5,537 bases of DNA, from the NCBI GenBank assembly GCA_023251335.1, contig JAHEZA010000203.1:1-5537 (forward strand), read 5' to 3'. The position numbers were made by a program, and so were the translations under genes. The notes under the pieces are model-generated. The model was given only the letters and a program-made list of their open reading frames with translations, was not told the origin of the DNA and searched no databases. Position 1 is the stretch's first letter. Every line of letters starts with the position of its first letter. This stretch comes from Chitinophagaceae bacterium (GTDB taxonomy: Bacteria > Bacteroidota > Bacteroidia > Chitinophagales > Chitinophagaceae). Below, one piece after another: positions 1-5,537 of this stretch.

Positions 1-1
1 T

Positions 2-919
2 ATTAAATTAGATGAATACTGGCTTAATTTGTACACTGACGTGAAAACCAAAGTGGAAGATTTTTCAGTGCTCTTTGATTTTTGGAAAGAGGGAGAAGCT
101 ACCGAAGAAGAAGTGAAGGAGGCCTACGAAAGCGCTGTAAAGGCCACCGAAGAAGCGGAATTTAAAAGTACTTTGAATAAGCCTGAAGATGAGATGCCCG
201 CTATTCTGCAAATCAACAGCGGCGCAGGCGGAACGGAAAGCCAGGATTGGGCTGAGATGCTGCTTCGTATGTATCGGATGTATGGCGAAAAACAGGGATG
301 GAGCGTGACAGAACTTGATTTCCAGGACGGTGATGGAGCAGGAATTAAAAGCGCTACTTTGCAATTCGATGGGCCGTTTGCTTTCGGATTTTTAAAAGCA
401 GAAAGCGGCGTTCACCGGCTTGTACGCATTTCGCCTTTCGACAGCAACGCACGCAGGCATACTAGTTTTGCCAGCGTCTATGTATATCCGTTAATCGATG
501 ATTCTATTGAAATAAAAGTGAGTCCGGCTGACGTAGAATGGGCTTTTTTCAGAAGCGGTGGCAGTGGCGGGCAAAATGTAAATAAGGTAGAGACAGCTGT
601 AAGGCTGACGCACAAGCCGTCCGGGATAATAGTAGAATGCCAGCAGGCGCGGACGCAGGGAGAAAACCGGGAGAAAGCGATGTCAATGCTTAAAAGCCGG
701 TTGTATGAGGAAGAGATGCGTAAGCGGCAGGAAAAATTAGATGTGAATAATTCATCAAAGAAAAAGATAGAATGGGGAAGCCAGATACGCAGTTATGTTT
801 TTCATCCTTATAAAATGATCAAAGATCATCGGACTGACTATGAAGTTGGGAATGTAGGTCCGGTCATGGATGGCGAACTGGACGGATTTATCAAGGCATA
901 TCTGATGATGGAGGATTGA
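2..919 (+). CDS. prfB: Peptide chain release factor 2 (RF2), 5'-truncated by window edge
   Basis: RF2 recognises UAA and UGA stop codons in the ribosomal A site and triggers hydrolysis of the peptidyl-tRNA ester. The reading frame is open to the left edge and codes 305 residues here. The TTG at 29-31 is only an internal codon, so I do not treat it as the start. Seen in the sequence: the [11 protein letters not shown] block near residues 70-80, the SPF anticodon-like tripeptide at 431-439 (this separates RF2 from RF1, which has PxT), the catalytic GGQ at 566-574, and the conserved WGSQIRSYV near the C-terminus. SPF and GGQ are 45 residues apart, as in E. coli RF2, which implies that about 61 N-terminal residues lie outside the window. 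Any programmed +1 frameshift site, near codon 26 in E. coli, would also lie outside, so autoregulation cannot be judged. The gene ends with TGA, a codon that RF2 itself reads. Confidence 0.97.
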   Translation: MKLDEYWLNLYTDVKTKVEDFSVLFDFWKEGEATEEEVKEAYESAVKATEEAEFKSTLNKPEDEMPAILQINSGAGGTESQDWAEMLLRMYRMYGEKQGWSVTELDFQDGDGAGIKSATLQFDGPFAFGFLKAESGVHRLVRISPFDSNARRHTSFASVYVYPLIDDSIEIKVSPADVEWAFFRSGGSGGQNVNKVETAVRLTHKPSGIIVECQQARTQGENREKAMSMLKSRLYEEEMRKRQEKLDVNNSSKKKIEWGSQIRSYVFHPYKMIKDHRTDYEVGNVGPVMDGELDGFIKAYLMMED

Positions 920-921
920 TA

Positions 922-961
922 TGCTAATGTGCCAATTTGCCAAAGAGAAAATTAGCAAATG
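922..961. repeat. Degenerate 8-bp tandem repeat downstream of prfB
   Basis: Successive 8-bp units read TGCTAATG, TGCCAATT, TGCCAAAG, AGAAAATT and AGCAAATG. The first three and the fifth each fit a TGCnAATG-like consensus with at most one mismatch; the fourth is decayed. Further drift (GAATAGTG) continues to about 969. The first and last units also contain the inverted pair GCTAAT (923-928) and ATTAGC (951-956), but the loop would be 22 nt and no T-run follows, so I do not call a terminator. From memory, arrays of this kind occur between genes in Bacteroidota; that is recollection, not something checked here. Confidence 0.45.
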
Positions 962-1056
962 GAATAGTGAACAAACAAATAATCGTAATTTTCAGTCTTC
1001 TCTATACCTCCCGGAGGAGAGGGAAGCCAACAATTCAACAATAAACCAATATAACT

Positions 1057-2223
1057 ATGCCTTCCATTCTTATCATTGATGATGAAAAAGCAATCAGGAA
1101 AACCCTGACGGAAATTTTGGGATTTGAAGGTTATAAAATAGATGAAGCTTCTGACGGCGAAGAAGGCCTGAGAAAGTTTAAGGAAAAAAATTATGACCTG
1201 ATCCTTTGCGATATCAAAATGCCCAAATTAGATGGCCTGGAGTTCCTGGAAAAAGCGAAAGAAATAAATAGCGAAGTGCCTGTTATTATTATCAGTGGGC
1301 ATGGTAATATTGAAACCGCAGTAGAAGCTGTAAAATCGGGCGCTTACGATTATATTCCCAAACCCCCTGACCTTAACAGGCTGCTAATCACATTGCGCAA
1401 CGCCATGGATAAAACGACATTGGTAGCTGAAACAAAAGTGCTGAAACGCAAAGTGAGTAAGGTGCAGGATATTATTGGCGAGTCGGGCCCGATCATAAAA
1501 ATAAAAGAAACAATAAATAAAATTGCCCCTACAGATGCGCGGGTTTTGATTACCGGAGAAAATGGCTCTGGCAAAGAACTGGTGGCAAGGTGGATACATG
1601 AAAAAAGCGCGCGTGCTACTGCCGCCATGGTGGAAGTGAACTGCGCCGCTATTCCCGGTGAATTAATAGAAAGCGAGTTGTTTGGCCATGAAAAGGGAAG
1701 CTTTACTTCAGCAGTAAAACAGCGTATCGGCAAATTTGAGCAGGCCAGCGGCGGCACATTGTTCCTGGATGAAATTGGAGATATGAGCCTGAGTGCCCAG
1801 GCAAAAGTCTTGCGCGCACTGCAGGAAGGAAAAATAACAAGAGTAGGCGCCGACAGGGATATTAACGTAGACGTAAGAGTAATAGCCGCCACCAATAAGG
1901 ATTTGCTGAAGGAAGTAGAAAATAAAAATTTCAGACTCGATCTGTACCATCGGCTTGGCGTTATTATTTTACATGTCCCGACTTTAAACGAGCGGTCAAC
2001 AGATATACCACTGCTTATTGATCGCTTTCTGCAGGATGTGGCAACCGACTATGGGCAAGCCAAAAAAGCGATTGATAAAAAAGCGATTGACCTCTTACAA
2101 AAATATCAATGGACGGGCAACGTTCGCGAACTTAGAAATGTAGTAGAAAGATTGGTTATTCTCTCCGGTAAAACAATTATGGCTGAAGATGTAGAGAGTT
2201 ATGTACTTCCTAAAACACGATAA
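1057..2223 (+). CDS. NtrC-family sigma-54 response regulator lacking the C-terminal HTH domain
   Basis: This is a two-component response regulator of the sigma-54 activator class, 388 residues long. Residues 1-120 form a receiver: acidic D8 and D9, phosphoacceptor D52 in CDIKMP, S80, and K102 in PKPPD. Residues 137-385 form the AAA+ domain: Walker A GENGSGKE at 167-174, sigma-54 contact loop GSFTSA at 214-219 (usually GAFTGA), Walker B TLFLDE at 234-239, sensor I AATN at 277-280, arginine-finger segment FRLDLYHR at 292-299, and sensor II region GNVRELRN at 354-361. The protein stops directly after the AAA+ lid at VLPKTR. The Fis-type helix-turn-helix of NtrC (about 470 residues) is absent, and no HTH-like sequence is seen in the + strand just downstream. 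The ATG fits because the first beta strand (SILIIDDE) begins at once. No Shine-Dalgarno lies at a useful distance; GGAGG at 1013-1017 is 40 bp away. No partner kinase is present. Confidence 0.95.
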   Translation: MPSILIIDDEKAIRKTLTEILGFEGYKIDEASDGEEGLRKFKEKNYDLILCDIKMPKLDGLEFLEKAKEINSEVPVIIISGHGNIETAVEAVKSGAYDYIPKPPDLNRLLITLRNAMDKTTLVAETKVLKRKVSKVQDIIGESGPIIKIKETINKIAPTDARVLITGENGSGKELVARWIHEKSARATAAMVEVNCAAIPGELIESELFGHEKGSFTSAVKQRIGKFEQASGGTLFLDEIGDMSLSAQAKVLRALQEGKITRVGADRDINVDVRVIAATNKDLLKEVENKNFRLDLYHRLGVIILHVPTLNERSTDIPLLIDRFLQDVATDYGQAKKAIDKKAIDLLQKYQWTGNVRELRNVVERLVILSGKTIMAEDVESYVLPKTR

Positions 2224-2260
2224 TTTTCATCATAAATTTTCTATCGCATAGATTTTATTT

Positions 2261-2899
2261 ATGAAACACATTTATTGCATAAGTGGTTTCGGAGCAGATG
2301 AACGCGTGTTTTCAAAACTTGATTTTGGAGATAACGACATTCATTTTATCCAATGGAAAATTCCCGAAAAACATGAGACGATTGAGTCTTATGCCAACAG
2401 GATGCGCCAGGACATTCAGCATGCTAATCCAATTTTAATAGGACTGTCGTTTGGCGGAATGATCAGTATCGAGATTGCCAAATTAATTTCTGTAGAAAAA
2501 GTCGTTTTACTATCAAGTATCAGCACACGTTACGAACTGCCTTTATTCATGAGGATTGCAGGTAAATTACGCCTCAACCGGATCATCCCTATGAAGCCCT
2601 ATCCTATCCTGGAACCAATAGAAAATTATAACCTCGGTGTGGAAACCAAAGAACAAAAAATATTATTGAGAGAGTATCGGCGCAATCTCAATCTCCAATA
2701 TAGCAACTGGGCGTTGAATGAAGTAGTTAATTGGAAAAACGAATGGATACCACCAAACCTGGTTCATATACATGGAACAGAAGATCGCATTTTTCCCATA
2801 AATTATGTAAAGGCAGATTATGTGATTAAAGGTGGCGGCCATCTGTTGCCGATGAACAACGCGAATCAAGTAACTGACATTTTGAAAAAAATTCTATAA
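2261..2899 (+). CDS. Small alpha/beta-hydrolase family protein
   Basis: A 212-residue cytoplasmic serine hydrolase of the alpha/beta-hydrolase fold; substrate unknown. The first strand and oxyanion region are HIYCISGFGADERVF (residues 3-17). The nucleophile elbow is GLSFGG with S63. A likely acid is D175 in HGTEDRIFP, and the catalytic histidine is H194 in GGGHLLPM, so a complete Ser-Asp-His triad can be proposed. Residues of about 92-160, rich in Arg, Leu and Asn, form the insertion that would make the cap. There is no signal peptide. Length and order fit small esterase or thioesterase-like members of the fold, but nothing identifies the reaction. The ATG directly precedes the first beta strand. 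It begins 37 bp after the response regulator stop, on the same strand, with no strong terminator between, so co-transcription is likely. The link suggests a conserved neighbourhood rather than a known functional partnership. Confidence 0.88.
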   Translation: MKHIYCISGFGADERVFSKLDFGDNDIHFIQWKIPEKHETIESYANRMRQDIQHANPILIGLSFGGMISIEIAKLISVEKVVLLSSISTRYELPLFMRIAGKLRLNRIIPMKPYPILEPIENYNLGVETKEQKILLREYRRNLNLQYSNWALNEVVNWKNEWIPPNLVHIHGTEDRIFPINYVKADYVIKGGGHLLPMNNANQVTDILKKIL

Positions 2900-3020
2900 T
2901 TAACTCTGGCTGTCTTTAAATTCTTATGATTTTGATGCAGTAAACAAACAAAAACCAGTTAATTTATTTTTTTTCTTTTCACCAAAAACCAGGTTCAGAC
3001 GCATTTTGCTAAACAGGGAA

Positions 3021-3049
3021 AACAAACTTTGTTAAACTAATGATAACAA
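3021..3049. promoter_or_regulatory. Overlapping inverted repeats upstream of the lepB promoter
   Basis: Three arms lie close together: AACAAA (3021-3026), TTTGTTA (3028-3034) and TAACAA (3044-3049). The middle arm can pair with either neighbour: AACAAA-C-TTTGTT is a perfect 13-bp palindrome with one central base, and TTGTTA-N9-TAACAA is a spaced inverted repeat. The block ends 12 bp before the proposed -33 element of lepB, so it could be a binding site for a regulator. This is inference; short AT-rich inverted repeats also arise by chance. Confidence 0.25.
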
Positions 3050-3061
3050 TTTTTATACAGT

Positions 3062-3093
3062 TTTAGAATAAGGGCTTTAATACCCTACTTTTG
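3062..3093 (+). promoter_or_regulatory. Bacteroidota-type primary sigma promoter for lepB
   Basis: The -7 box TACTTTTG at 3086-3093 matches TAnnTTTG exactly. TTTA at 3062-3065 stands 20 bp upstream, one base off the -33 consensus TTTG. The expected start is about 3098-3101, giving a short leader of roughly 16-19 nt that is A-rich and lacks a Shine-Dalgarno sequence. AGGG (3071-3074) and CCCT (3083-3086) form a small inverted pair within the spacer, overlapping the first base of the -7 box. Known: this consensus comes from work on the Bacteroidota primary sigma factor. Inferred: its use here. Confidence 0.55.
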
Positions 3094-3116
3094 TTTTCGC
3101 TTTAAAAAATTAACGC

Positions 3117-4655
3117 ATGAGTATAGGTTTACTTCTATTTATTATTGCTACCATCGCCGTTCTTATCGGCTTGTACGGAATGTTTAAAAAAGCAGGCATT
3201 ACGCCGTGGAAAGCCCTGATTCCATATTACAACACGTGGTGCATGGTCGAAAAAATGGAGCTTAAAAAAATCTGGTTCTTCCTTCAGTTTATTCCTATCG
3301 CCGGACAATTCATCACGATATGGATCATGATAAAATTTACAGAACACTTTGGACGATTCGGCCTGTGGCACCATTTTCTAACCGTTTTTTTTCCATTTAT
3401 TTATTTTCCCTATCTCGGCTTTTCTGACCAGGAAAGATATGCGGGAATTGCAGTTGTAAAAAATTATAAGAAAGGAGCTATACGGGAATGGATAGACGCA
3501 GCAGTGTTCGCGATTGTGGCAGCAACGCTAATCCGCACTTTTGTTTTCGAAGCATACACCATCCCTACTCCGTCAATGGAAAAAACACTTTTAGTCAATG
3601 ATTTTCTATTTGTAAACAAATTCGCTTACGGGCCACGTATCCCGGAAACTCCGTTGGCGCTGCCTTTTATGTCGCATACCATTATAGGCACTGACACAAA
3701 ATCGTATGTAGAATGGATCGAAATTCCATACACGCGCTGGTTTGCAAAGCCCGTAAAAAGAGATGATGTGGTTGTTTTCAATTTTCCGGTAAACGATACG
3801 TTGATAGATGATGCGCAACACGGCTCGCAGGTAACGTATTACCAGGAAATTCAGGGAAGAATGATGGCAGATCATATTTCTGAGCAGGAAGCAAGACAAA
3901 GGGTGCTCGATCAATACGGCGACATGGTCAAAACGCGGCCGGTAGATAAAAGAGAATTTTTCATTAAAAGATGTGTAGCAGTGGCTGGGGATTCACTACA
4001 AATTAAAAACAGGATCGTATATATAAACGGAGTGGCACAGTCTTCACCCGAATTTCATGAGTTCAATTACCTGGTTACTACAACAGGGCCTCTTGATCCC
4101 GATAAACTAAATGATATCGGAATTCAGGATACTGAAGACCCAAATAAGAACCAGGTGAAAATGATCAATTCCAATTCATATATTATCGGACTCAGCGATG
4201 CTGAAAAGTTACAGCTTAAAATGTTTCCGAATATAAAAGATATACAACCCGCCCCGTTGCAGCAATGGGACAAAGGAATTTATTTGTTTCCTTATGAAGA
4301 AGGCAATGGCTGGACAGTAGATGATTATGGCCCTATCTGGATCCCTAAAAAAGGAGCTTCTATTACATTGAATCCGGAAAACGTAAGACGCTACGAAAGA
4401 TGCATTGTTACCTATGAAGGCAATAAATTTGAAGAGAAGAACGGACAATATTTTATTAATGATCAACCCGCTGCTACCTATACTTTCAAGATGAATTATT
4501 ACTGGATGATGGGTGATAATCGCCACAATTCACTCGATAGCCGCTACTGGGGCTACGTTCCGGAAGATCACGTAGTGGGTAAGGCATCATTAATTTGGTT
4601 TAGCTATGGCAGCCACGGAGTACGCTGGAGCAGGGTGTTTCAGAAGATTCAGTAA
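3117..4655 (+). CDS. lepB: Signal peptidase I with extra N-terminal membrane module
   Basis: This membrane-anchored S26 serine protease cleaves signal peptides from proteins exported by Sec or Tat on the outer face of the inner membrane. Catalytic S153 is in TIPTPSMEKTLL and the general-base lysine K284 is in FFIKRCVAVAGD. The final signature GDNRHNSLDSRYWG covers residues 466-479. The segment at about 124-146 is the membrane anchor just before the catalytic domain. The protein has 512 residues against 324 in E. coli. The Ser-Lys distance is 131 residues rather than 55, and a second insertion (about 313-455) lies before the GDNR motif; large forms like this are typical of Bacteroidota. Residues 1-100 add hydrophobic segments near 3-22, 52-72 and 84-100 and the sequence WKALIPYYNTWCMV, resembling the DUF5684-type membrane module. 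Start ATG follows a strong promoter by about 25 bp. The 217-bp upstream gap suggests its own transcription unit. Confidence 0.96.
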   Translation: MSIGLLLFIIATIAVLIGLYGMFKKAGITPWKALIPYYNTWCMVEKMELKKIWFFLQFIPIAGQFITIWIMIKFTEHFGRFGLWHHFLTVFFPFIYFPYLGFSDQERYAGIAVVKNYKKGAIREWIDAAVFAIVAATLIRTFVFEAYTIPTPSMEKTLLVNDFLFVNKFAYGPRIPETPLALPFMSHTIIGTDTKSYVEWIEIPYTRWFAKPVKRDDVVVFNFPVNDTLIDDAQHGSQVTYYQEIQGRMMADHISEQEARQRVLDQYGDMVKTRPVDKREFFIKRCVAVAGDSLQIKNRIVYINGVAQSSPEFHEFNYLVTTTGPLDPDKLNDIGIQDTEDPNKNQVKMINSNSYIIGLSDAEKLQLKMFPNIKDIQPAPLQQWDKGIYLFPYEEGNGWTVDDYGPIWIPKKGASITLNPENVRRYERCIVTYEGNKFEEKNGQYFINDQPAATYTFKMNYYWMMGDNRHNSLDSRYWGYVPEDHVVGKASLIWFSYGSHGVRWSRVFQKIQ

Positions 4656-4730
4656 TTAATATTTTGAAAAGAATCAAGAGCGCTTGCGCATTATTGGTTT
4701 CTAAACACATTACACAATGAAACGAAACAG

Positions 4731-4787
4731 ATGTCAGCTTTTCTGAAATTTTTTTTTCTCTTGACATGCCTTTTTTGCGAAAAATAA
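4731..4787 (+). pseudogene. Detached signal-peptide segment of the TlpA-like gene, ended by an in-frame TAA
   Basis: ATG at 4731 opens MSAFLKFFFLLTCLFCEK, a short n-region with one lysine followed by a hydrophobic core: a convincing Sec signal-peptide start. TAA at 4785-4787 ends it after 18 residues. Reading on in the same frame gives NAQQKENFPASQLIYF and then the TlpA-like protein without a further stop to 5472. NAQQ looks like a signal-peptidase site; the stop codon would occupy position -3 if cleavage follows the alanine. A TCA to TAA change would have removed a serine there, which is speculation. No frameshift is needed to join the two parts. Alternatives are a sequencing error in this homopolymer-rich stretch (T9 at 4749-4757, T6 at 4771-4776, A5 at 4780-4784), or a real nonsense mutation. 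Confidence 0.6.
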
Positions 4788-4871
4788 AATGCCCAACAAA
4801 AGGAAAATTTTCCTGCTTCTCAATTAATTTATTTCAAAAGTGATAAGGGCACTTTATGGAATCAACACCAG

Positions 4872-5474
4872 TTGGATTCTTTTATTGCTTCGAAATCCAA
4901 CAACAGATACCGGTTGGTGGCCAGAACAACGCACGTTGAGCAAAAAGAGGATTCTTTAATTTATCATTTCAAACTTTTATTGGATCCGGCGCCCGCTGAT
5001 AAAAATAACCAACCAATAGTCAGTGCGCCATTACCGGATTTCAGTTTTGAAGATATCAACGGCAATGCCATCAGCCTCCAGAAATTAAAAGGCAAACCTA
5101 TTGTTATTAATTTTTGGTTCACCGCCTGTGTGCCGTGCATAGAAGAAATGCCTGCTTTAAACGAGCTAAAAGAAAAATTTAAAAATTCGGATGTTGTATT
5201 CTTATCGATGACTTTTGAAAGCAAAAAGCAGGTTATAGATTTTTTGAAAAAACATGAATTTTATTTTACTGCCATCCCAAATGCAAGAGACTATTGCAAT
5301 AACATTACGGAGATTTACCCGCTCACATTATTCATTAACCGGGAGGGCATTGTTCAATCGGCCCGGCATAACATGCTCTCTTTATATAATTATGAAATAA
5401 CAAAAAAAATTGATCAGTTGGATACGTCAGAATTTGAAACGGAAATCAAAGCGATCCAAAAAGTACAGGAATAA
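4872..5474 (+). CDS. TlpA/ResA-like thioredoxin-fold protein, N-terminus probably lost or interrupted
   Basis: Periplasmic thiol-disulfide oxidoreductase of the TlpA/ResA/AhpC-TSA type, expected to reduce or exchange disulfides in exported proteins. The thioredoxin domain starts near residue 53 (LPDFSFEDINGNAISL), with KGKPIVINFWFTACVPC carrying the CxxC pair C86/C89 (5127-5138) and the cis-proline P150 in IYPLTLF. A preceding region of about 50 residues has no recognised domain. The coordinates begin at TTG 4872, the first usual start codon after the TAA at 4785, but I doubt that start. It has no Shine-Dalgarno sequence and the open frame extends back to 4788 with protein-like sequence; the first in-frame ATG (M93) lies after the CxxC motif. 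The natural start is more likely ATG 4731 with its signal peptide, so this copy may be a pseudogene. Made from TTG it would lack an export signal and stay in the cytoplasm. It lies 216 bp (75 bp from ATG 4731) downstream of lepB. Confidence 0.75.
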   Translation: MDSFIASKSNNRYRLVARTTHVEQKEDSLIYHFKLLLDPAPADKNNQPIVSAPLPDFSFEDINGNAISLQKLKGKPIVINFWFTACVPCIEEMPALNELKEKFKNSDVVFLSMTFESKKQVIDFLKKHEFYFTAIPNARDYCNNITEIYPLTLFINREGIVQSARHNMLSLYNYEITKKIDQLDTSEFETEIKAIQKVQE

Positions 5475-5537
5475 TAGATGATTCAATGTATCCTATCACC
5501 GCGAACTTCCATGCTTTGCATCACATTCGTTTCATAA
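5475..5537. other. Unassigned window end; possible edge-truncated gene on either strand
   Basis: Two open fragments run into the right edge. On the minus strand a frame ending with TGA (complement of 5483-5485) reads YETNVMQSMEVRGDRIH, which could be the C-terminus of a converging gene. On the plus strand ATG 5486 opens MYPITANFHALHHIRFI to the edge. Neither matches a family I recognise, and 17 codons are too few to judge coding character. Confidence 0.2.

Noticed and set aside
29..31. TTG as start of prfB
   Set aside because: The frame continues upstream to the window edge with RF2-like sequence (IKLDEYWLN), and RF2 should have about 61 further residues before the window.
1007..1017. CCTCC-C-GGAGG palindrome with an apparent Shine-Dalgarno GGAGG
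   Set aside because: It is 40 bp from the ATG at 1057, too far for ribosome binding, and a hairpin would have an impossible one-base loop or only a four-base stem. No function can be supported.
1350..1895. 181-codon open frame on the minus strand inside the response regulator gene
   Set aside because: It lies wholly opposite the conserved AAA+ and receiver coding sequence, and its translation shows no recognisable domain. It is an antisense shadow of codon bias.
2240..2260. TCTAT-CGC-ATAGA hairpin followed by TTTTATTT between the response regulator and the hydrolase
   Set aside because: A 5-bp stem that is mostly A-T is too weak for an intrinsic terminator, and the T-run is directly in front of the hydrolase start codon.
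4675..4690. CAAG-AGCG-CTTG and GCGC-TT-GCGC pairs after lepB as a terminator
   Set aside because: Stems of four bases and no T-run after them; not enough for a terminator call.
4717..4746. ATG 4717 opening MKRNRCQLF as an alternative start for the TlpA-like gene
   Set aside because: The Lys/Arg-rich beginning is attractive, but it ends at TGA after nine codons and is out of frame with the downstream protein.
4789..4824. ATG 4789 opening MPNKRKIFLLLN, which looks like a signal-peptide start
   Set aside because: It is in another frame than the thioredoxin domain and stops after 12 codons, so it would need a frameshift. The ATG at 4731 is already in the right frame and gives a longer hydrophobic core.
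5478..5537. 19-codon open frame MIQCILSPRTS... ending exactly at the window end
   Set aside because: Too short, no recognisable content and no start signal; the coincidence with the window end has no weight.

Overview
The window reads as chromosomal DNA from a member of the Bacteroidota, most likely close to the Chitinophagaceae. The evidence is moderately AT-rich DNA, A/T-rich start regions with no Shine-Dalgarno sequence at the right distance, a TAnnTTTG-type promoter element in front of lepB, and an unusually large signal peptidase I of the Bacteroidota type. All recognisable genes are on the + strand. The gene content is largely housekeeping. I found no phage, insertion sequence, CRISPR array, RNA gene or defence system.

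Layout. Positions 2-919: the 3' five-sixths of prfB (peptide chain release factor 2), cut by the window edge. Positions 920-1056: spacer containing a short degenerate tandem repeat with an 8-bp period. Positions 1057-2223: an NtrC-type sigma-54 response regulator that has receiver and AAA+ domains but no C-terminal DNA-binding domain. Positions 2261-2899: a small alpha/beta hydrolase, 37 bp downstream and probably co-transcribed with the regulator. Positions 2900-3116: intergenic region with overlapping inverted repeats and a good Bacteroidota promoter. Positions 3117-4655: lepB, signal peptidase I, with an extra N-terminal multi-span membrane module. Positions 4656-4730: short spacer. Positions 4731-5474: a TlpA-like exported thioredoxin-fold protein whose signal-peptide segment is separated from the rest of the same reading frame by one TAA codon (4785-4787). 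Positions 5475-5537: unassigned end.

How the genes relate. RF2 ends translation at UGA/UAA codons. The regulator would drive RNA polymerase with sigma-54 at unknown promoters; its sensor kinase is not in the window. LepB removes signal peptides from exported proteins, and the TlpA-like protein, if functional, would be one of its substrates. I see no evidence that the whole set forms one pathway.

Most worth a second look: the in-frame stop in the TlpA-like gene, which has no ATG between the stop and the CxxC motif; the response regulator without a DNA-binding domain and with an altered GAFTGA loop (GSFTSA); and the repeat structures upstream of lepB. I did not find a convincing new biological system.
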